The position numbers and the translations under genes were made by a program. From NCBI GenBank assembly GCA_013215655.1, contig JABSOX010000013.1:81797-145796 (forward strand): 64,000 bases of DNA, given 5' to 3'. The stretch comes from Colwellia sp. (GTDB lineage: Bacteria; Pseudomonadota; Gammaproteobacteria; Enterobacterales; Alteromonadaceae). Positions 21,742 through 30,900 of the stretch are shown here, in pieces. The notes under the pieces were generated by a model, which had not been told where the DNA came from, made no database searches, and saw only the letters and a list, made by a program, of their open reading frames with translations. Position 1 is the first letter of the stretch. Every line of letters begins with the position of its first letter.

Positions 21742-22707
21742 ATGTTTAACTTAATGGAATTAGAGCAAGCCGCCGCTGACATTTATCAAGTAATGCCGGC
21801 AACACCACAATACAATTGGCCATTGTTAGCTCAAACAACAGGTTGTGATGTTTGGGTAAAACATGAAAACCATACACCCACCACAGCATTTAAAGTCAGA
21901 GGTGGCATTAATCTCCTTAATCAATTAATGAAATCAGATAGCAAACCTAAAGGAATTATTTCTGCAACACGTGGCAATCACGGTCAAAGCCTTTCTTTTT
22001 CAAGTAAACGTATTGGTTTACCATTAACCATTGTTGTTCCTGAATGTAATAATATTGATCAAAATAATGCCATTAAAGGCTTTGGGGCTAATCTAGTAAT
22101 TCACGGTAAAGACTTTGAAGCTGCAAGAAAACACAGTTTAGAGTTACAACAAGCAATGGGATATCACGCTATCGCTCCTTTTGAGAGAGATTTAGTACTT
22201 GGAGTGGCAAGTTATGCATTAGAATTTTTCTCAGCGGTAAAAGATTTAGACACCGTTTATGTGCCAATTGGTATGGGTTCTGGGATCTGTGGTTTAATTA
22301 AAACACGCGATTTGTTAAAGCTTAAAACAGAAATTGTTGGCGTAGTTGCCGAAGGCGCACCGACATTCGCTTTATCTTTTTCCGCTGGTAAAATCATTAA
22401 TACTGACTATGCCAATACCATTGCTGATGGTGTCGCAACAAGTGCGCCCATTGAAGAAGCCTTTGAGATGATTAAAAATGGCGCAAGCCGTGTGATCACC
22501 GTTAGCGATAACGAAATTGCACAGGCGATGTATCAATATTATCAAACCACTCATAACCTCAGCGAAGGTGCAGGCGCAGTTCCTTTAGCTGGATTGATGA
22601 AAGAAAAACAACAGATGAAGGCTAAAAAAGTGGGTTTGATTTTGTCTGGTGGCAATATTGATTTTAAAAATTTCAGTAAGCATATTTCATCAGTTCTCTA
22701 TTGCTAA
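21742..22707 (+). CDS. Threonine/serine dehydratase-like PLP enzyme
   Basis: Fold-type II PLP enzyme of 321 residues, predicted to deaminate threonine, serine or a related hydroxy amino acid (such as 3-hydroxyaspartate). The PLP lysine lies in TTAFKVRGG and the phosphate-binding loop is IGMGSGICGL. The segment ATRGNHGQS is typical, and SGGNID closes the active site. No C-terminal ACT regulatory domain is present, so it is the short catabolic-like type, not biosynthetic IlvA. An in-frame ATG at 21703 has its AGGA only 3 nt away, whereas the ATG at 21742 has AGGA at 6 nt, so I chose the latter. It is divergent from the MocR gene, its probable regulator. Confidence 0.85.
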   Translation: MFNLMELEQAAADIYQVMPATPQYNWPLLAQTTGCDVWVKHENHTPTTAFKVRGGINLLNQLMKSDSKPKGIISATRGNHGQSLSFSSKRIGLPLTIVVPECNNIDQNNAIKGFGANLVIHGKDFEAARKHSLELQQAMGYHAIAPFERDLVLGVASYALEFFSAVKDLDTVYVPIGMGSGICGLIKTRDLLKLKTEIVGVVAEGAPTFALSFSAGKIINTDYANTIADGVATSAPIEEAFEMIKNGASRVITVSDNEIAQAMYQYYQTTHNLSEGAGAVPLAGLMKEKQQMKAKKVGLILSGGNIDFKNFSKHISSVLYC

Positions 22708-22747
22708 CCTATTGCAAACCTATTGCAAACATTCAATTCTCTACTTT

Positions 22748-23266
22748 TTATAATGTCCTTGATGCGTGCTTAAAATATTGTTCCAAATTTATTTTTTCAC
22801 GCTCAATTGCCATCAATTCATGACTTGCTAAGCGCTGTAATTCGCCATCATCACATAACGTTTTTGCTGCTGAGAAAATAAAACTAACCATAGGAAAAAT
22901 AGCTGTAAATAATAATTTTGCTCTATTTATATGAAAATCAGAAGTAATTAAGATAACTTCCTTAATATGAAGACTTTCAAAAGCAGGAATTGATAAACTG
23001 GCATCTTCAAAAGTATAAGCACTCAAAGTAAAATCCAGAAAGGCCGAGTTTGGAATGCCCAATACCTGCATATATTCTTTTATATAATTTGCGTGGGGCA
23101 ACTTAGTTTTATTAAAATGATCACCAAAACCACCAGTACAAAGTACTTTGTAATCAGAATTTTTAGTATACTCAACAAAAGCTTGCTCACATCTCGAAAT
23201 GGCAATAGCCGACAAATTACCTTCGTCATCATTAGGTGAACCCAATACAATAATAACTTTAGTCAT
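22748..23266 (-). CDS. DUF218 / YdcF-like protein
   Basis: A 172-residue protein with the DUF218 (YdcF/SanA-like) pattern: VIIVLGSPNDDEGNLS at the N-terminus, RCEQAF, VLCTGGFGD, TFEDASLS and ILITSDFHINRA. There is no N-terminal membrane segment, so it is likely cytoplasmic, unlike SanA. Biochemical function of the family is not settled. The ATG at 23266 overlaps the last 8 nt of soxR, so the two genes are co-translated. Upstream in-frame starts lie inside soxR and are rejected. Its coupling to soxR suggests a link to redox stress, which is inference. Confidence 0.8.
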   Translation of the reverse strand: MTKVIIVLGSPNDDEGNLSAIAISRCEQAFVEYTKNSDYKVLCTGGFGDHFNKTKLPHANYIKEYMQVLGIPNSAFLDFTLSAYTFEDASLSIPAFESLHIKEVILITSDFHINRAKLLFTAIFPMVSFIFSAAKTLCDDGELQRLASHELMAIEREKINLEQYFKHASRTL

Positions 23267-23765
23267 TGCTCTTTCCCACTTTCTCTTGCTCTTCTTGCTT
23301 TTGTTCAAAACATTTTTTTGCTTTGTTATCCAATAATACCGAACCTGTTGCTTTGTCAGCCAAGATATCATCAGGATTATATATCGGACATTTCTTTAAC
23401 GACAAACAACCACAGCCGATACAGCTAGTAATTGAATTTCTAAGCGTTTCCATGTAAGCAATTTTCTCATCTATTGTTTGTCGCCACGTCACTGAAAGTT
23501 TCGCCCAATCCTGTTTATTTGGTGTACGTTCTAACGGTAAACTCAAAAATGATTGGCGAATATCTTCTAAAGTGATACCAACTTTTTGCCCTGCTTTAAT
23601 AAAAGCAATTCGCCTCAATACATCTTTTTTATATCGGCGTTGATTACCTTGATTTCGCCAACTTCGAATAAGCTTTTTTTCTTCATAAAAATGCAACGTC
23701 GATACTTTGATTCCACAGCGTTTAGCGACAAAACCAACAGACAAATTTGCTTCTTCTATAACCAC
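23259..23765 (-). CDS. soxR: Redox-sensitive transcriptional activator SoxR
   Basis: MerR-family [2Fe-2S] regulator that activates transcription when its cluster is oxidised by redox-cycling compounds. Length is 168 residues. The winged helix is at about 8-75 (LSVGFVAKRCGIKVSTLHFYE). The cluster ligands C115, C118, C120 and C126 are present in CIGCGCLSLKKCP with the exact CxxCxC-x5-C spacing. The start is a GTG at 23765, preceded by AAGGAAAGG at good spacing. A near-perfect SoxR box lies 40 nt upstream and also faces the opposite strand. No soxS homologue was seen. Confidence 0.95.
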   Translation of the reverse strand: MVIEEANLSVGFVAKRCGIKVSTLHFYEEKKLIRSWRNQGNQRRYKKDVLRRIAFIKAGQKVGITLEDIRQSFLSLPLERTPNKQDWAKLSVTWRQTIDEKIAYMETLRNSITSCIGCGCLSLKKCPIYNPDDILADKATGSVLLDNKAKKCFEQKQEEQEKVGKSND

Positions 23766-23800
23766 TTGCCTTTCCTTTTTTAATAAATAGTAAAAAACAC

Positions 23801-23831
23801 TTTACCTCAAGCTTACCTGAGGTTTTATCAT
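23801..23831 (+). promoter_or_regulatory. SoxR box within a soxS-like promoter (19-bp spacer)
   Basis: The palindrome CCTCAAGCTTACCTGAGG at 23805-23822 differs little from the E. coli soxS operator, CCTCAAGTTAACTTGAGG. It sits between -35 TTTACC (23801-23806) and -10 TATCAT (23826-23831) with a 19-bp spacer, the overlong spacing that MerR-family activators correct. The arrangement copies the E. coli soxS promoter, reading on the plus strand away from soxR. The predicted transcript would begin near 23838. Confidence 0.85.
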
Positions 23832-23864
23832 GGCTTTCATCAAATAACAACAGGATTAATTTTT

Positions 23865-23960
23865 ATGAACACTAACAACAAACAAAATCAGCAACCAAGA
23901 AATAAAAACTACTTACGCATACTTTGTCAGCTATATATTCGAGTTATGGCAAATAAATAA
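23865..23960 (+). CDS. Small 31-residue ORF behind the SoxR promoter
   Basis: An ATG preceded by AGGA at 9-nt spacing opens 31 codons: a polar N-terminus (MNTNNKQNQQPRNKN) and an amphipathic or hydrophobic second half (YLRILCQLYIRVMANK) with one cysteine. It is the first ORF after the SoxR-dependent promoter. I recognise no family; it may be a genuine small stress protein, a leader peptide, or the remnant of a deleted SoxR target gene. The next gene on this strand, the sigma factor, begins about 146 nt later and could be partly read through from the same promoter. Confidence 0.4.
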   Translation: MNTNNKQNQQPRNKNYLRILCQLYIRVMANK

Positions 23961-24106
23961 AATAAAAATCACCGTATGTTCGCAATGTTGTAAAAAAAAC
24001 ATTCCGACAAGTAGTTTTTTTGTGCCAAAAAATATCGAACGTAATTTGAGCAACAGCAGTATTCATGGTTGAATGGAAACACATGCAGTAGGATAAAAGG
24101 CATAAC

Positions 24107-24685
24107 ATGGGCGCTTTAGTTGAGATAACTGAGCTTATCCAAAAATGGAAGTTAGGAGATAGCTTATCTGAAGATCGGCTATTTAGCGTCACCTATCAAC
24201 AATTTAAAATATTAGCTAAAAAGGCTATTAACAAACAAAGTAATAGCCAAAATAATTTAGAAGATATAGTACATTCAACAACGTCATTGGTTCACGATGC
24301 TTATATAAAATTGAGTCATGCCAATGCAATAGATATTACCAATAGGAAAGACTTCTACTTATTAACGGCTAAAACCATGCGCCACATTTTAGTCGACTAT
24401 TTCAGAAAGAAGAACTCTCAAAAGCGTTATGTTGATATTTCAACGGATGTTGCTCTCAACGACATCACGCATACAAACAACTTCGAACAATACCTAATCT
24501 TAGATAAAGCAATACAATTGTTACATGATAAACATCCTCGACCGGGTGACATTTTGCAACTTAAGCACTTTTTTGGTTTTGCTAATAAAGAAATTGCCAA
24601 CTTACTTAATATTTCTGAAAGTACTGTTGATAAAGATCTTAAATTTGCCCGTAGTCTCATAAAACTAACCCTGAGTGATGCTTAA
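24107..24685 (+). CDS. ECF sigma factor of the kinase-linked type (TIGR02999 / ECF43-like)
   Basis: A 192-residue sigma-70 family factor predicted to direct RNA polymerase to a special regulon. Region 2 spans about residues 25-105, region 4 about 130-185 with the helix-turn-helix ANKEIANLLNISESTVDKDL. Instead of the acidic motif normally found in ECF region 2.2, it has LEDIVHSTTSLVHDAYIKL, with S57, T58, T59 and S60 in the core-binding helix. This is the pattern of the group paired with Ser/Thr kinases, where phosphorylation of a threonine in this helix replaces the missing charge (the Vibrio EcfP/PknT case). No anti-sigma gene is adjacent. Only 2 nt separate it from the kinase gene. An AAAGG precedes the ATG. 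Confidence 0.88.
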   Translation: MGALVEITELIQKWKLGDSLSEDRLFSVTYQQFKILAKKAINKQSNSQNNLEDIVHSTTSLVHDAYIKLSHANAIDITNRKDFYLLTAKTMRHILVDYFRKKNSQKRYVDISTDVALNDITHTNNFEQYLILDKAIQLLHDKHPRPGDILQLKHFFGFANKEIANLLNISESTVDKDLKFARSLIKLTLSDA

Positions 24686-24687
24686 TA

Positions 24688-27627
24688 ATGCCAACTCTTT
24701 ACCAAGCTTTTATTTCATATGAAAATTTGCCTAAATCGGAAAAAAACAACTATTTAAAAGACATTCATACAAACTCACCTGATATTGCTAATGAGTTAGC
24801 AGCACTGATTAGTGCATCGCAAGATGTTGACATTATAGGTGACGTACTTGATCAGTCGATTAAGGACATTTGTGAAAACCAATATGTATCACTAACCAAG
24901 AATCATAAAGTCGGTGTTTATACTGTTGATCATTTACTTGGTCGTGGTGGTATGAGTAGTGTTTATTTGGCACACCGTAATGACGGTAAGTTTGAACAGC
25001 AAGTCGCATTGAAATTTTTGAGTTCGTTATTAACATATAATAAATCGGGTCAAATACTCAATTTTGAAGCACAAGCACTTTCAAAACTCAATCATCCAAA
25101 CATCGCTAAAATTCATGGCCTAGAAGCATCCATTGAACAACAACCTTGCTTAGTTATCGAATATATTGAAGGTGATACTTTAGAACAATACCTATTAAAA
25201 AATGATATTAACCAACAGCAAAGACTTAATCTATTTAAAAAAGTTGTTCATGCGATTCAACACGCTCATAGCCAAAAAATTATCCACGGCGATATAAAAC
25301 CAACCAATATCATTATTACCCCAGATCACCAACCCAAAATTATCGACTTTGGTGTTTCTAAACAAGATGACCAGAAAAATAAAAAACTCATTCATGATTA
25401 TCTATGTGCTTTGAGTCTGGGATATGCCAGCCCAGAACAAATTAACGGAGACAGTGCGTCAACGCTGTCCGATGTTTATGCATTAGGTGCGCTATTATCC
25501 TTTATTTTCATTGGTAAAACTCCGTATCAATTGGCTCAAAATGATCAACAAAACCTGAATAAAACAGTTAAGCTGCCAGTCACTTTAAAGAAAATCATTG
25601 ATAAATCGTCTCATATTTCGGCAGAAAAAAGATACCTAACAGCAGATGCCATTAAACAAGATATCGACTTATATCAACAAAATCGGCCTTTGTTATCCGT
25701 TCGATATAGTTGGTCTCGATCTTTTGCTTTATTTTATAAAAGGAATACCTTTACCACCATTCTAACATCGGTATTTTTATTGTCGCTGATATTGGGTTTT
25801 ACCAATTTTGCTTATCAAAATTATCAATTGAAAAGTGAACAAAGAGCAAATACGTTAATAATGCGCTCAATGTCAAAGTTGTTAAACCAAATTGACCCGA
25901 CGATTGGAAACATTAGTCAGGAAAAACGCGTCAAGGCAATTGAATCCCTTGAAAAAAGCATGAATTGGCAAGAACTTAATGGCATGAGTGCGATTCGATA
26001 TGCAACCTATCTTGGAAGTGCTTATACCAGTGTTGATGAAGTTGGCAAGGCCATCACATTACTTGAAGGTTTAAGCGGTGTACTACCTAAATCATTATTG
26101 GACTCACCGAATGCCACATATTTAATCAAGATGAAACTGGCTGATTTGTATTTTTTGCTTAAACAGCATGACAAATCAACAGAGAATTTTATAAAGTCTC
26201 TGTCACAACATAGTTTATTAACACTTGATATTGAAGAAATATTATTGGCACTTGAAAGCCGTAGTGACAACATTGTTCTTAAGTCAACAGAAGTGTTACT
26301 CAAAGAATTTATTCAATGGGCGACGATTAAGAGCAATAAGAAAAAACTCACTGTTAGAGCACAAGTCGCCTTCAACAGTTTCAAAGTCGCCTACTATTTA
26401 GGATTCATTAGGCAGAAGGATTACCAAAAGATATTGTCTCTATCAAAAGAAAATTTGGCGTTAATCCGGAAAAATAGGGAAACCTTACCCGCTTTCTATT
26501 ACGTGCAGGCTTTAATTGATTATTATGATATTATCGTTCTTCTATATGGCTTCAATCACCCAGAGCTAAACGTTATTCCCGAAGAACTGCGGTCACTATT
26601 AGGTACGACAATCAAGAGAAATCACCCTGGATATGTCGAAGCTGTTGCCCATTTATTTAGAATTTTTGTAAAAACGAACTTTAAGGCCGCAATAGATTTA
26701 TATGCCAATAATAGAGTGCTACTGTTAAATGCGGCAAAGCATAATGGCCGTTTAACAACGTATTTAAGCAGGTTCTTATTAAAGAATGGTGAATTTTCTG
26801 AGGCTTTACTTCAAAACTATCAGGGCATTGCTAACACCAACAGTACATATGCCAATAATGAGAACTATCAATACTTGATTTCCAGTTCTAGATATTATCT
26901 GGCTAATACTCTCGCGTACACCCTTGGTATAGCTCCAGCTAGCAAGCACTATGAAAAATTACTACAAATTATAACTGACGAAACATCCATGCCTTATATT
27001 GCTATAAGAATAAGATATTGCGATGCATTATTGAGTTATAAGGATTATGAAAAAGCAGCATCCATTTGCCCTCAAGTAGCTAATACTGTCAATAAATACC
27101 TGACAGAAGATAACTCTTTCACATTAAATGCCAATGCCATGTTATTAACGTTGGCAACTTATCGTGAAAATAAGACGCCAGAGCAATTAATAACATTGGT
27201 TAGTTTAATCGAAAAACTTATCACGATTTCACAAGATAAAAAATCCACTGGGCAAGCTTATCAGCATTTATTTAACCATTTTTTACAGCAACAAGATTTT
27301 AAAAGAGCTTATGCTTATTTAGAAAAAATTAATGCTTTGGGTATTGAAGATAAAAACAACGTTTATACGCTCGACTCAGCCAAACAAGATGTATTATATG
27401 CACGTTATTATCTGGCAACGGCGCAGTTAAACTTAGGCCAACCGTATTTTGTTAATGCCACAAATTATTTATGTGAATTTATTCCGACATCCAACTATCG
27501 CTACCAGACGTTATTATCATTATCCAGTCATTATGGATCGCTACCGTTTAGCTGCCCCAAGAGTGATGCTAGGCAATTAGCATTAGAAACACTTATTAGT
27601 GACTATGAAACCAAGTTAAATATTTAA
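24688..27627 (+). CDS. Transmembrane Ser/Thr protein kinase with C-terminal TPR-like region
   Basis: A 979-residue kinase probably phosphorylating the sigma factor encoded just upstream. The kinase domain (about residues 77-335) has the glycine loop GRGGMSSV (85-92), K109 in VALKF, E127, the catalytic loop HGDIKPTN (200-207), DFG (220-222) and SPE in place of APE (248-250). HGD lacks the arginine of HRD, marking a non-RD kinase. One transmembrane helix lies at about 356-377. The remaining 600 residues are helical and TPR-like, presumably in the periplasm as the sensor part; the ligand is unknown. It starts 2 nt after the sigma stop, implying coupled translation. Confidence 0.9.
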   Translation: MPTLYQAFISYENLPKSEKNNYLKDIHTNSPDIANELAALISASQDVDIIGDVLDQSIKDICENQYVSLTKNHKVGVYTVDHLLGRGGMSSVYLAHRNDGKFEQQVALKFLSSLLTYNKSGQILNFEAQALSKLNHPNIAKIHGLEASIEQQPCLVIEYIEGDTLEQYLLKNDINQQQRLNLFKKVVHAIQHAHSQKIIHGDIKPTNIIITPDHQPKIIDFGVSKQDDQKNKKLIHDYLCALSLGYASPEQINGDSASTLSDVYALGALLSFIFIGKTPYQLAQNDQQNLNKTVKLPVTLKKIIDKSSHISAEKRYLTADAIKQDIDLYQQNRPLLSVRYSWSRSFALFYKRNTFTTILTSVFLLSLILGFTNFAYQNYQLKSEQRANTLIMRSMSKLLNQIDPTIGNISQEKRVKAIESLEKSMNWQELNGMSAIRYATYLGSAYTSVDEVGKAITLLEGLSGVLPKSLLDSPNATYLIKMKLADLYFLLKQHDKSTENFIKSLSQHSLLTLDIEEILLALESRSDNIVLKSTEVLLKEFIQWATIKSNKKKLTVRAQVAFNSFKVAYYLGFIRQKDYQKILSLSKENLALIRKNRETLPAFYYVQALIDYYDIIVLLYGFNHPELNVIPEELRSLLGTTIKRNHPGYVEAVAHLFRIFVKTNFKAAIDLYANNRVLLLNAAKHNGRLTTYLSRFLLKNGEFSEALLQNYQGIANTNSTYANNENYQYLISSSRYYLANTLAYTLGIAPASKHYEKLLQIITDETSMPYIAIRIRYCDALLSYKDYEKAASICPQVANTVNKYLTEDNSFTLNANAMLLTLATYRENKTPEQLITLVSLIEKLITISQDKKSTGQAYQHLFNHFLQQQDFKRAYAYLEKINALGIEDKNNVYTLDSAKQDVLYARYYLATAQLNLGQPYFVNATNYLCEFIPTSNYRYQTLLSLSSHYGSLPFSCPKSDARQLALETLISDYETKLNI

Positions 27628-27784
27628 GATATTGAAATAACTTGAGCTACCAAATAACGCAATCTAATAATATATTGAATTAATTTGATTTTATGAATAG
27701 AAACGCATAGATAATTTTAACTATAATATAGTCTATGCAATACACCCCAAATATAAGATGTAAATTCTAATAAAAATATATGAA

Positions 27785-27844
27785 CGCTTTAGACCGGTAG
27801 TTTTGCGTATCAAAGCTTTCGCCAAGACTTGCCTTTTTCGAATG
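27785..27844 (-). promoter_or_regulatory. Truncated c-di-GMP-I (GEMM) riboswitch, 5' half only
   Basis: Read on the minus strand, the segment contains AAAAAGGCAAG, a GGCGAAAGCTT tetraloop hairpin, ATACGCAAAACTACCGGT and CTAAA, in the same order and spacing as the 5' half of the complete riboswitch near 33.05 kb. The 3' half (the AGCGG-GTTACC helix) is absent from the following 150 nt. No minus-strand gene lies downstream, because the kinase gene is on the plus strand. It looks like a relic. Confidence 0.65.
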
Positions 27845-27860
27845 TTGGTTGTGACGTTAA

Positions 27861-27916
27861 CAGAGTGAGTTGAACTACAGTTCAGTAAAACAAAATGTAG
27901 ATTCACCATCACTCTG
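27861..27916 (-). terminator. Possible hairpin after the large repeat-protein gene
   Basis: CAGAGTGA (27861-27868) pairs with TCACTCTG (27909-27916), enclosing a second inverted repeat TGAACT-AC-AGTTCA. It lies about 27 nt past the minus-strand stop. There is no clear T-run, so terminator function is uncertain. Confidence 0.35.
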
Positions 27917-27942
27917 AAAACAATTACAGTTAAATGTTCAGG

Positions 27943-30900
27943 TTACCTCTTCTCAACATAATTCATCGGGAAACTCATGACAGCAGACCACTGACGTGTA
28001 CCATTTTGTTTTCCGGCAAATTGTGGTACTAACCATTGATAGAGCCCTTCGCTTTCATGTACTAAAGTTGTTCCTTGTTGCTCAACCCATTGCAGGCTGT
28101 TTAGCCAAAAGAAACCGTAGTTTTTAGCATCTTCCCAAACATCAACGTCCACAGGATGATAAGCATTAGGATCAACACGTTGATACATCATTTCGTAGTC
28201 GCCATTCTCGGTTATACGCGTTTCATTTGCCGACAGTTGAGTCACTGCTTCATAGATAATATTGCGAATATCTTGTTCGAGTTCAGCATTTACTAAACCC
28301 CCTTCAAGTACCATGATCAAACCATCAACAATCTGTGCTTGCCAAACGGGTTGTGCTCCCACTAAGCGATTACCTGCGAGTTCAAACTGCTTGATATATT
28401 CAACTAATAACTTATTAAGTATCTCAGTGTAGTCAGAGCCAATTGGCATTTTTTCTTCCGTACTCCATTCATTGGTATTATGTAAATGAGCCGTACCCTG
28501 TGGAAATACTTTCGCGCCGTAATATAAATTGTGCAATGCCCACGCTAGTGGTCTATCAGATTTAGCGGTCCATTCACGACGGCTTACAGTAAAGTAGGCT
28601 GAATTATCTATTACCATATGTGCCACATCTTTTGGCCATTGTTCACCGGTTATGTGGTTGTAAAGTAATAATGAACGAGTATGGTAGTTAAACTCAGGAA
28701 TAGGCCCTTGACACCAATGTGAATTCCCTTCGCCACAATCACCTTTACGTAAGCCAGCGCCTGACATTTTATAGGCTAATGCATCAAACTTTGAAATTTG
28801 TACGTCCATTGAATTACGCACACCAGCTTGAGCACGTGCCCATAAGTCTTCGTTGTCGCTGTACATCCAACTTAATAATAAGCCCAAACCTAAATCGTAT
28901 TGCATGCCACCCCAATCTTGCTGACGGTGCGTACTACCATCGCCATTGGTTACGGTATAACTGTTACTAATTTTAAAGTCACCATAGTTTTTCCAACCAT
29001 AGTTACCATCAGCCATATCGTTACCGTGGATAACATCCCACGTTCCGTTCATGATCGAAGCATATTCACTGTCATTTTTAACGTTGTTGTTCACAATGCC
29101 GTCAAAGTCATGCCACCAATCAGGAAATGATTTCTCTGGTGCTTTATAGATATTACGCGCAGCTTCACTGGTAAAGCCTTTAGTTGTGTCATAGTTAATA
29201 GCAAAATCAACAGTTAAACCGTAGCCTGGGCCTAAGCGTGTTGGATTGGCAATACTATGAATAGAGAGTTGATTATTTTTTGCTTTGGCGGTCATAGGGT
29301 ATTTTTTCCAAAAATCTTTTACCACTAAACCCATATTACCCGAATCAAATAACTTACCTTCAAATTGCTTGGCTTTAACAACTTGAATGATTTTTTGATC
29401 TTTAATTAAGTGCAAGCGATTAAAGACATTTTGACGAGCATAACCATTACTTTGAGAGCTAATAACAACACTAGAGTTTTCATCAAGTGTGAATCGTCCT
29501 AGATCGTTAGTATTATTACGTTGGTCTACAGTAAGCTCACTAACACCTTGGCTATGATTTACCGTTATTTGTAAATCGTAGGCGGCATATTGAACGGGGA
29601 CTTGGGCAAGCTGAAGGTCTATCTCACCCACGTATTGAGGATAAACCGTAAGAAAGTTATCTTCATTACCTGAGCGGCGAACAATTTGAATATCACTGTC
29701 ATCAAGTTCAGCTAAATGCGCTATTTTGTTGATGTCGGTTAATCTTTTTAGTTCATCATGACGCCAGCGGTTACCTTTTCTATTAACGGTGATATAACCC
29801 GGTTTTTCAGTAATATCGCCATTTATCACGGTATTTTGTACTATTTCAGTTTCATCTAATGTTCCGGCACTCTCAATTGAAATGACAAAGTCTTTGATGA
29901 TTTGATCTTTAAACATATCATCCCAATGCCCTTCTACAGGATGGTCATTATGACGATCAGAAATGGTAAAAGCTGTTTGAATAAAAGGTTTGCCAGCGAC
30001 AAACTGGTAACGAATAATATAATACAAACCATTTTCATGAGATTTAGATGGGCCATAACTGGTATTAACAACATCAGGAGCACGCCAGTACCAACCACGA
30101 ATTTCAACCCAATTATTCCCTATTAATGTTTCATCCGGTGCTTGTAGTTGTGAAATGTTGACTCCCCGATAATTAACACTTGAATTAAGCGCATTTATTA
30201 AAGCATTGTCATTTTGAGAAACGTCTAAACCAAATTTAGATTTCCACACAGTAACTTTACCAACGCCATTATCAACAATAACTCGGTCTGCTGATTCAAT
30301 AATGCTGACGGGGTTACTCGCAAGGCTTGGGTCAGTTACCAGTACAGCAACGGTATCAATTGTGCTATTTCCTGAGCTGTCGGTTATTTGAACATCAAGC
30401 GAAAATAATGATTGTTGGTCAATATCAAATGAACTTGTTGTCTTAAGGCTTAACTCACCGTTAGCTGTTAAGTTAAACAATTTTGCGTTGTCATTTATTA
30501 TTGAATAGTTAACTGAAGAGCCTTCAGGATCAATAGCCGCTAATTGGCCTACCGTTTGAATATTCTCAATGACTTCAAACTCTTTCGTTAACAGTCGTGG
30601 CGCAAGGTTAATTGTTTGAGATACTACATTTACGGTAAGTGTCGCCTCTCGATCGAAGTCTTGATTATCTGTCGCTTTAGCAAGCAAGCTATAACTTGAA
30701 CCAAAAGACAGTTGCTTATTGTTAGCAAGCACTAATAACCCACTAGAAGACAGGTCAAATAAACCAGATGAGTCTTCCAACAATATAAAAGTTAAATCTC
30801 CACCTTCTGGATTTGCTGCAGATAGCTGACCAATTTCAATGGCTTGATTACTGACGTTAAATATTTGGTCATTAAAATGAGGCAGGCTATTATCTGGATC

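Larger units (their letters stand above)
27628..27942. other. Intergenic region between convergent kinase and large repeat-protein genes
   Basis: 315 nt containing, from left to right, a weak 7-bp inverted repeat around 27703-27738 (GCATAGA/TCTATGC), a half c-di-GMP-I riboswitch on the minus strand, and a hairpin after the minus-strand gene. No ORF with support was found. Confidence 0.6.
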
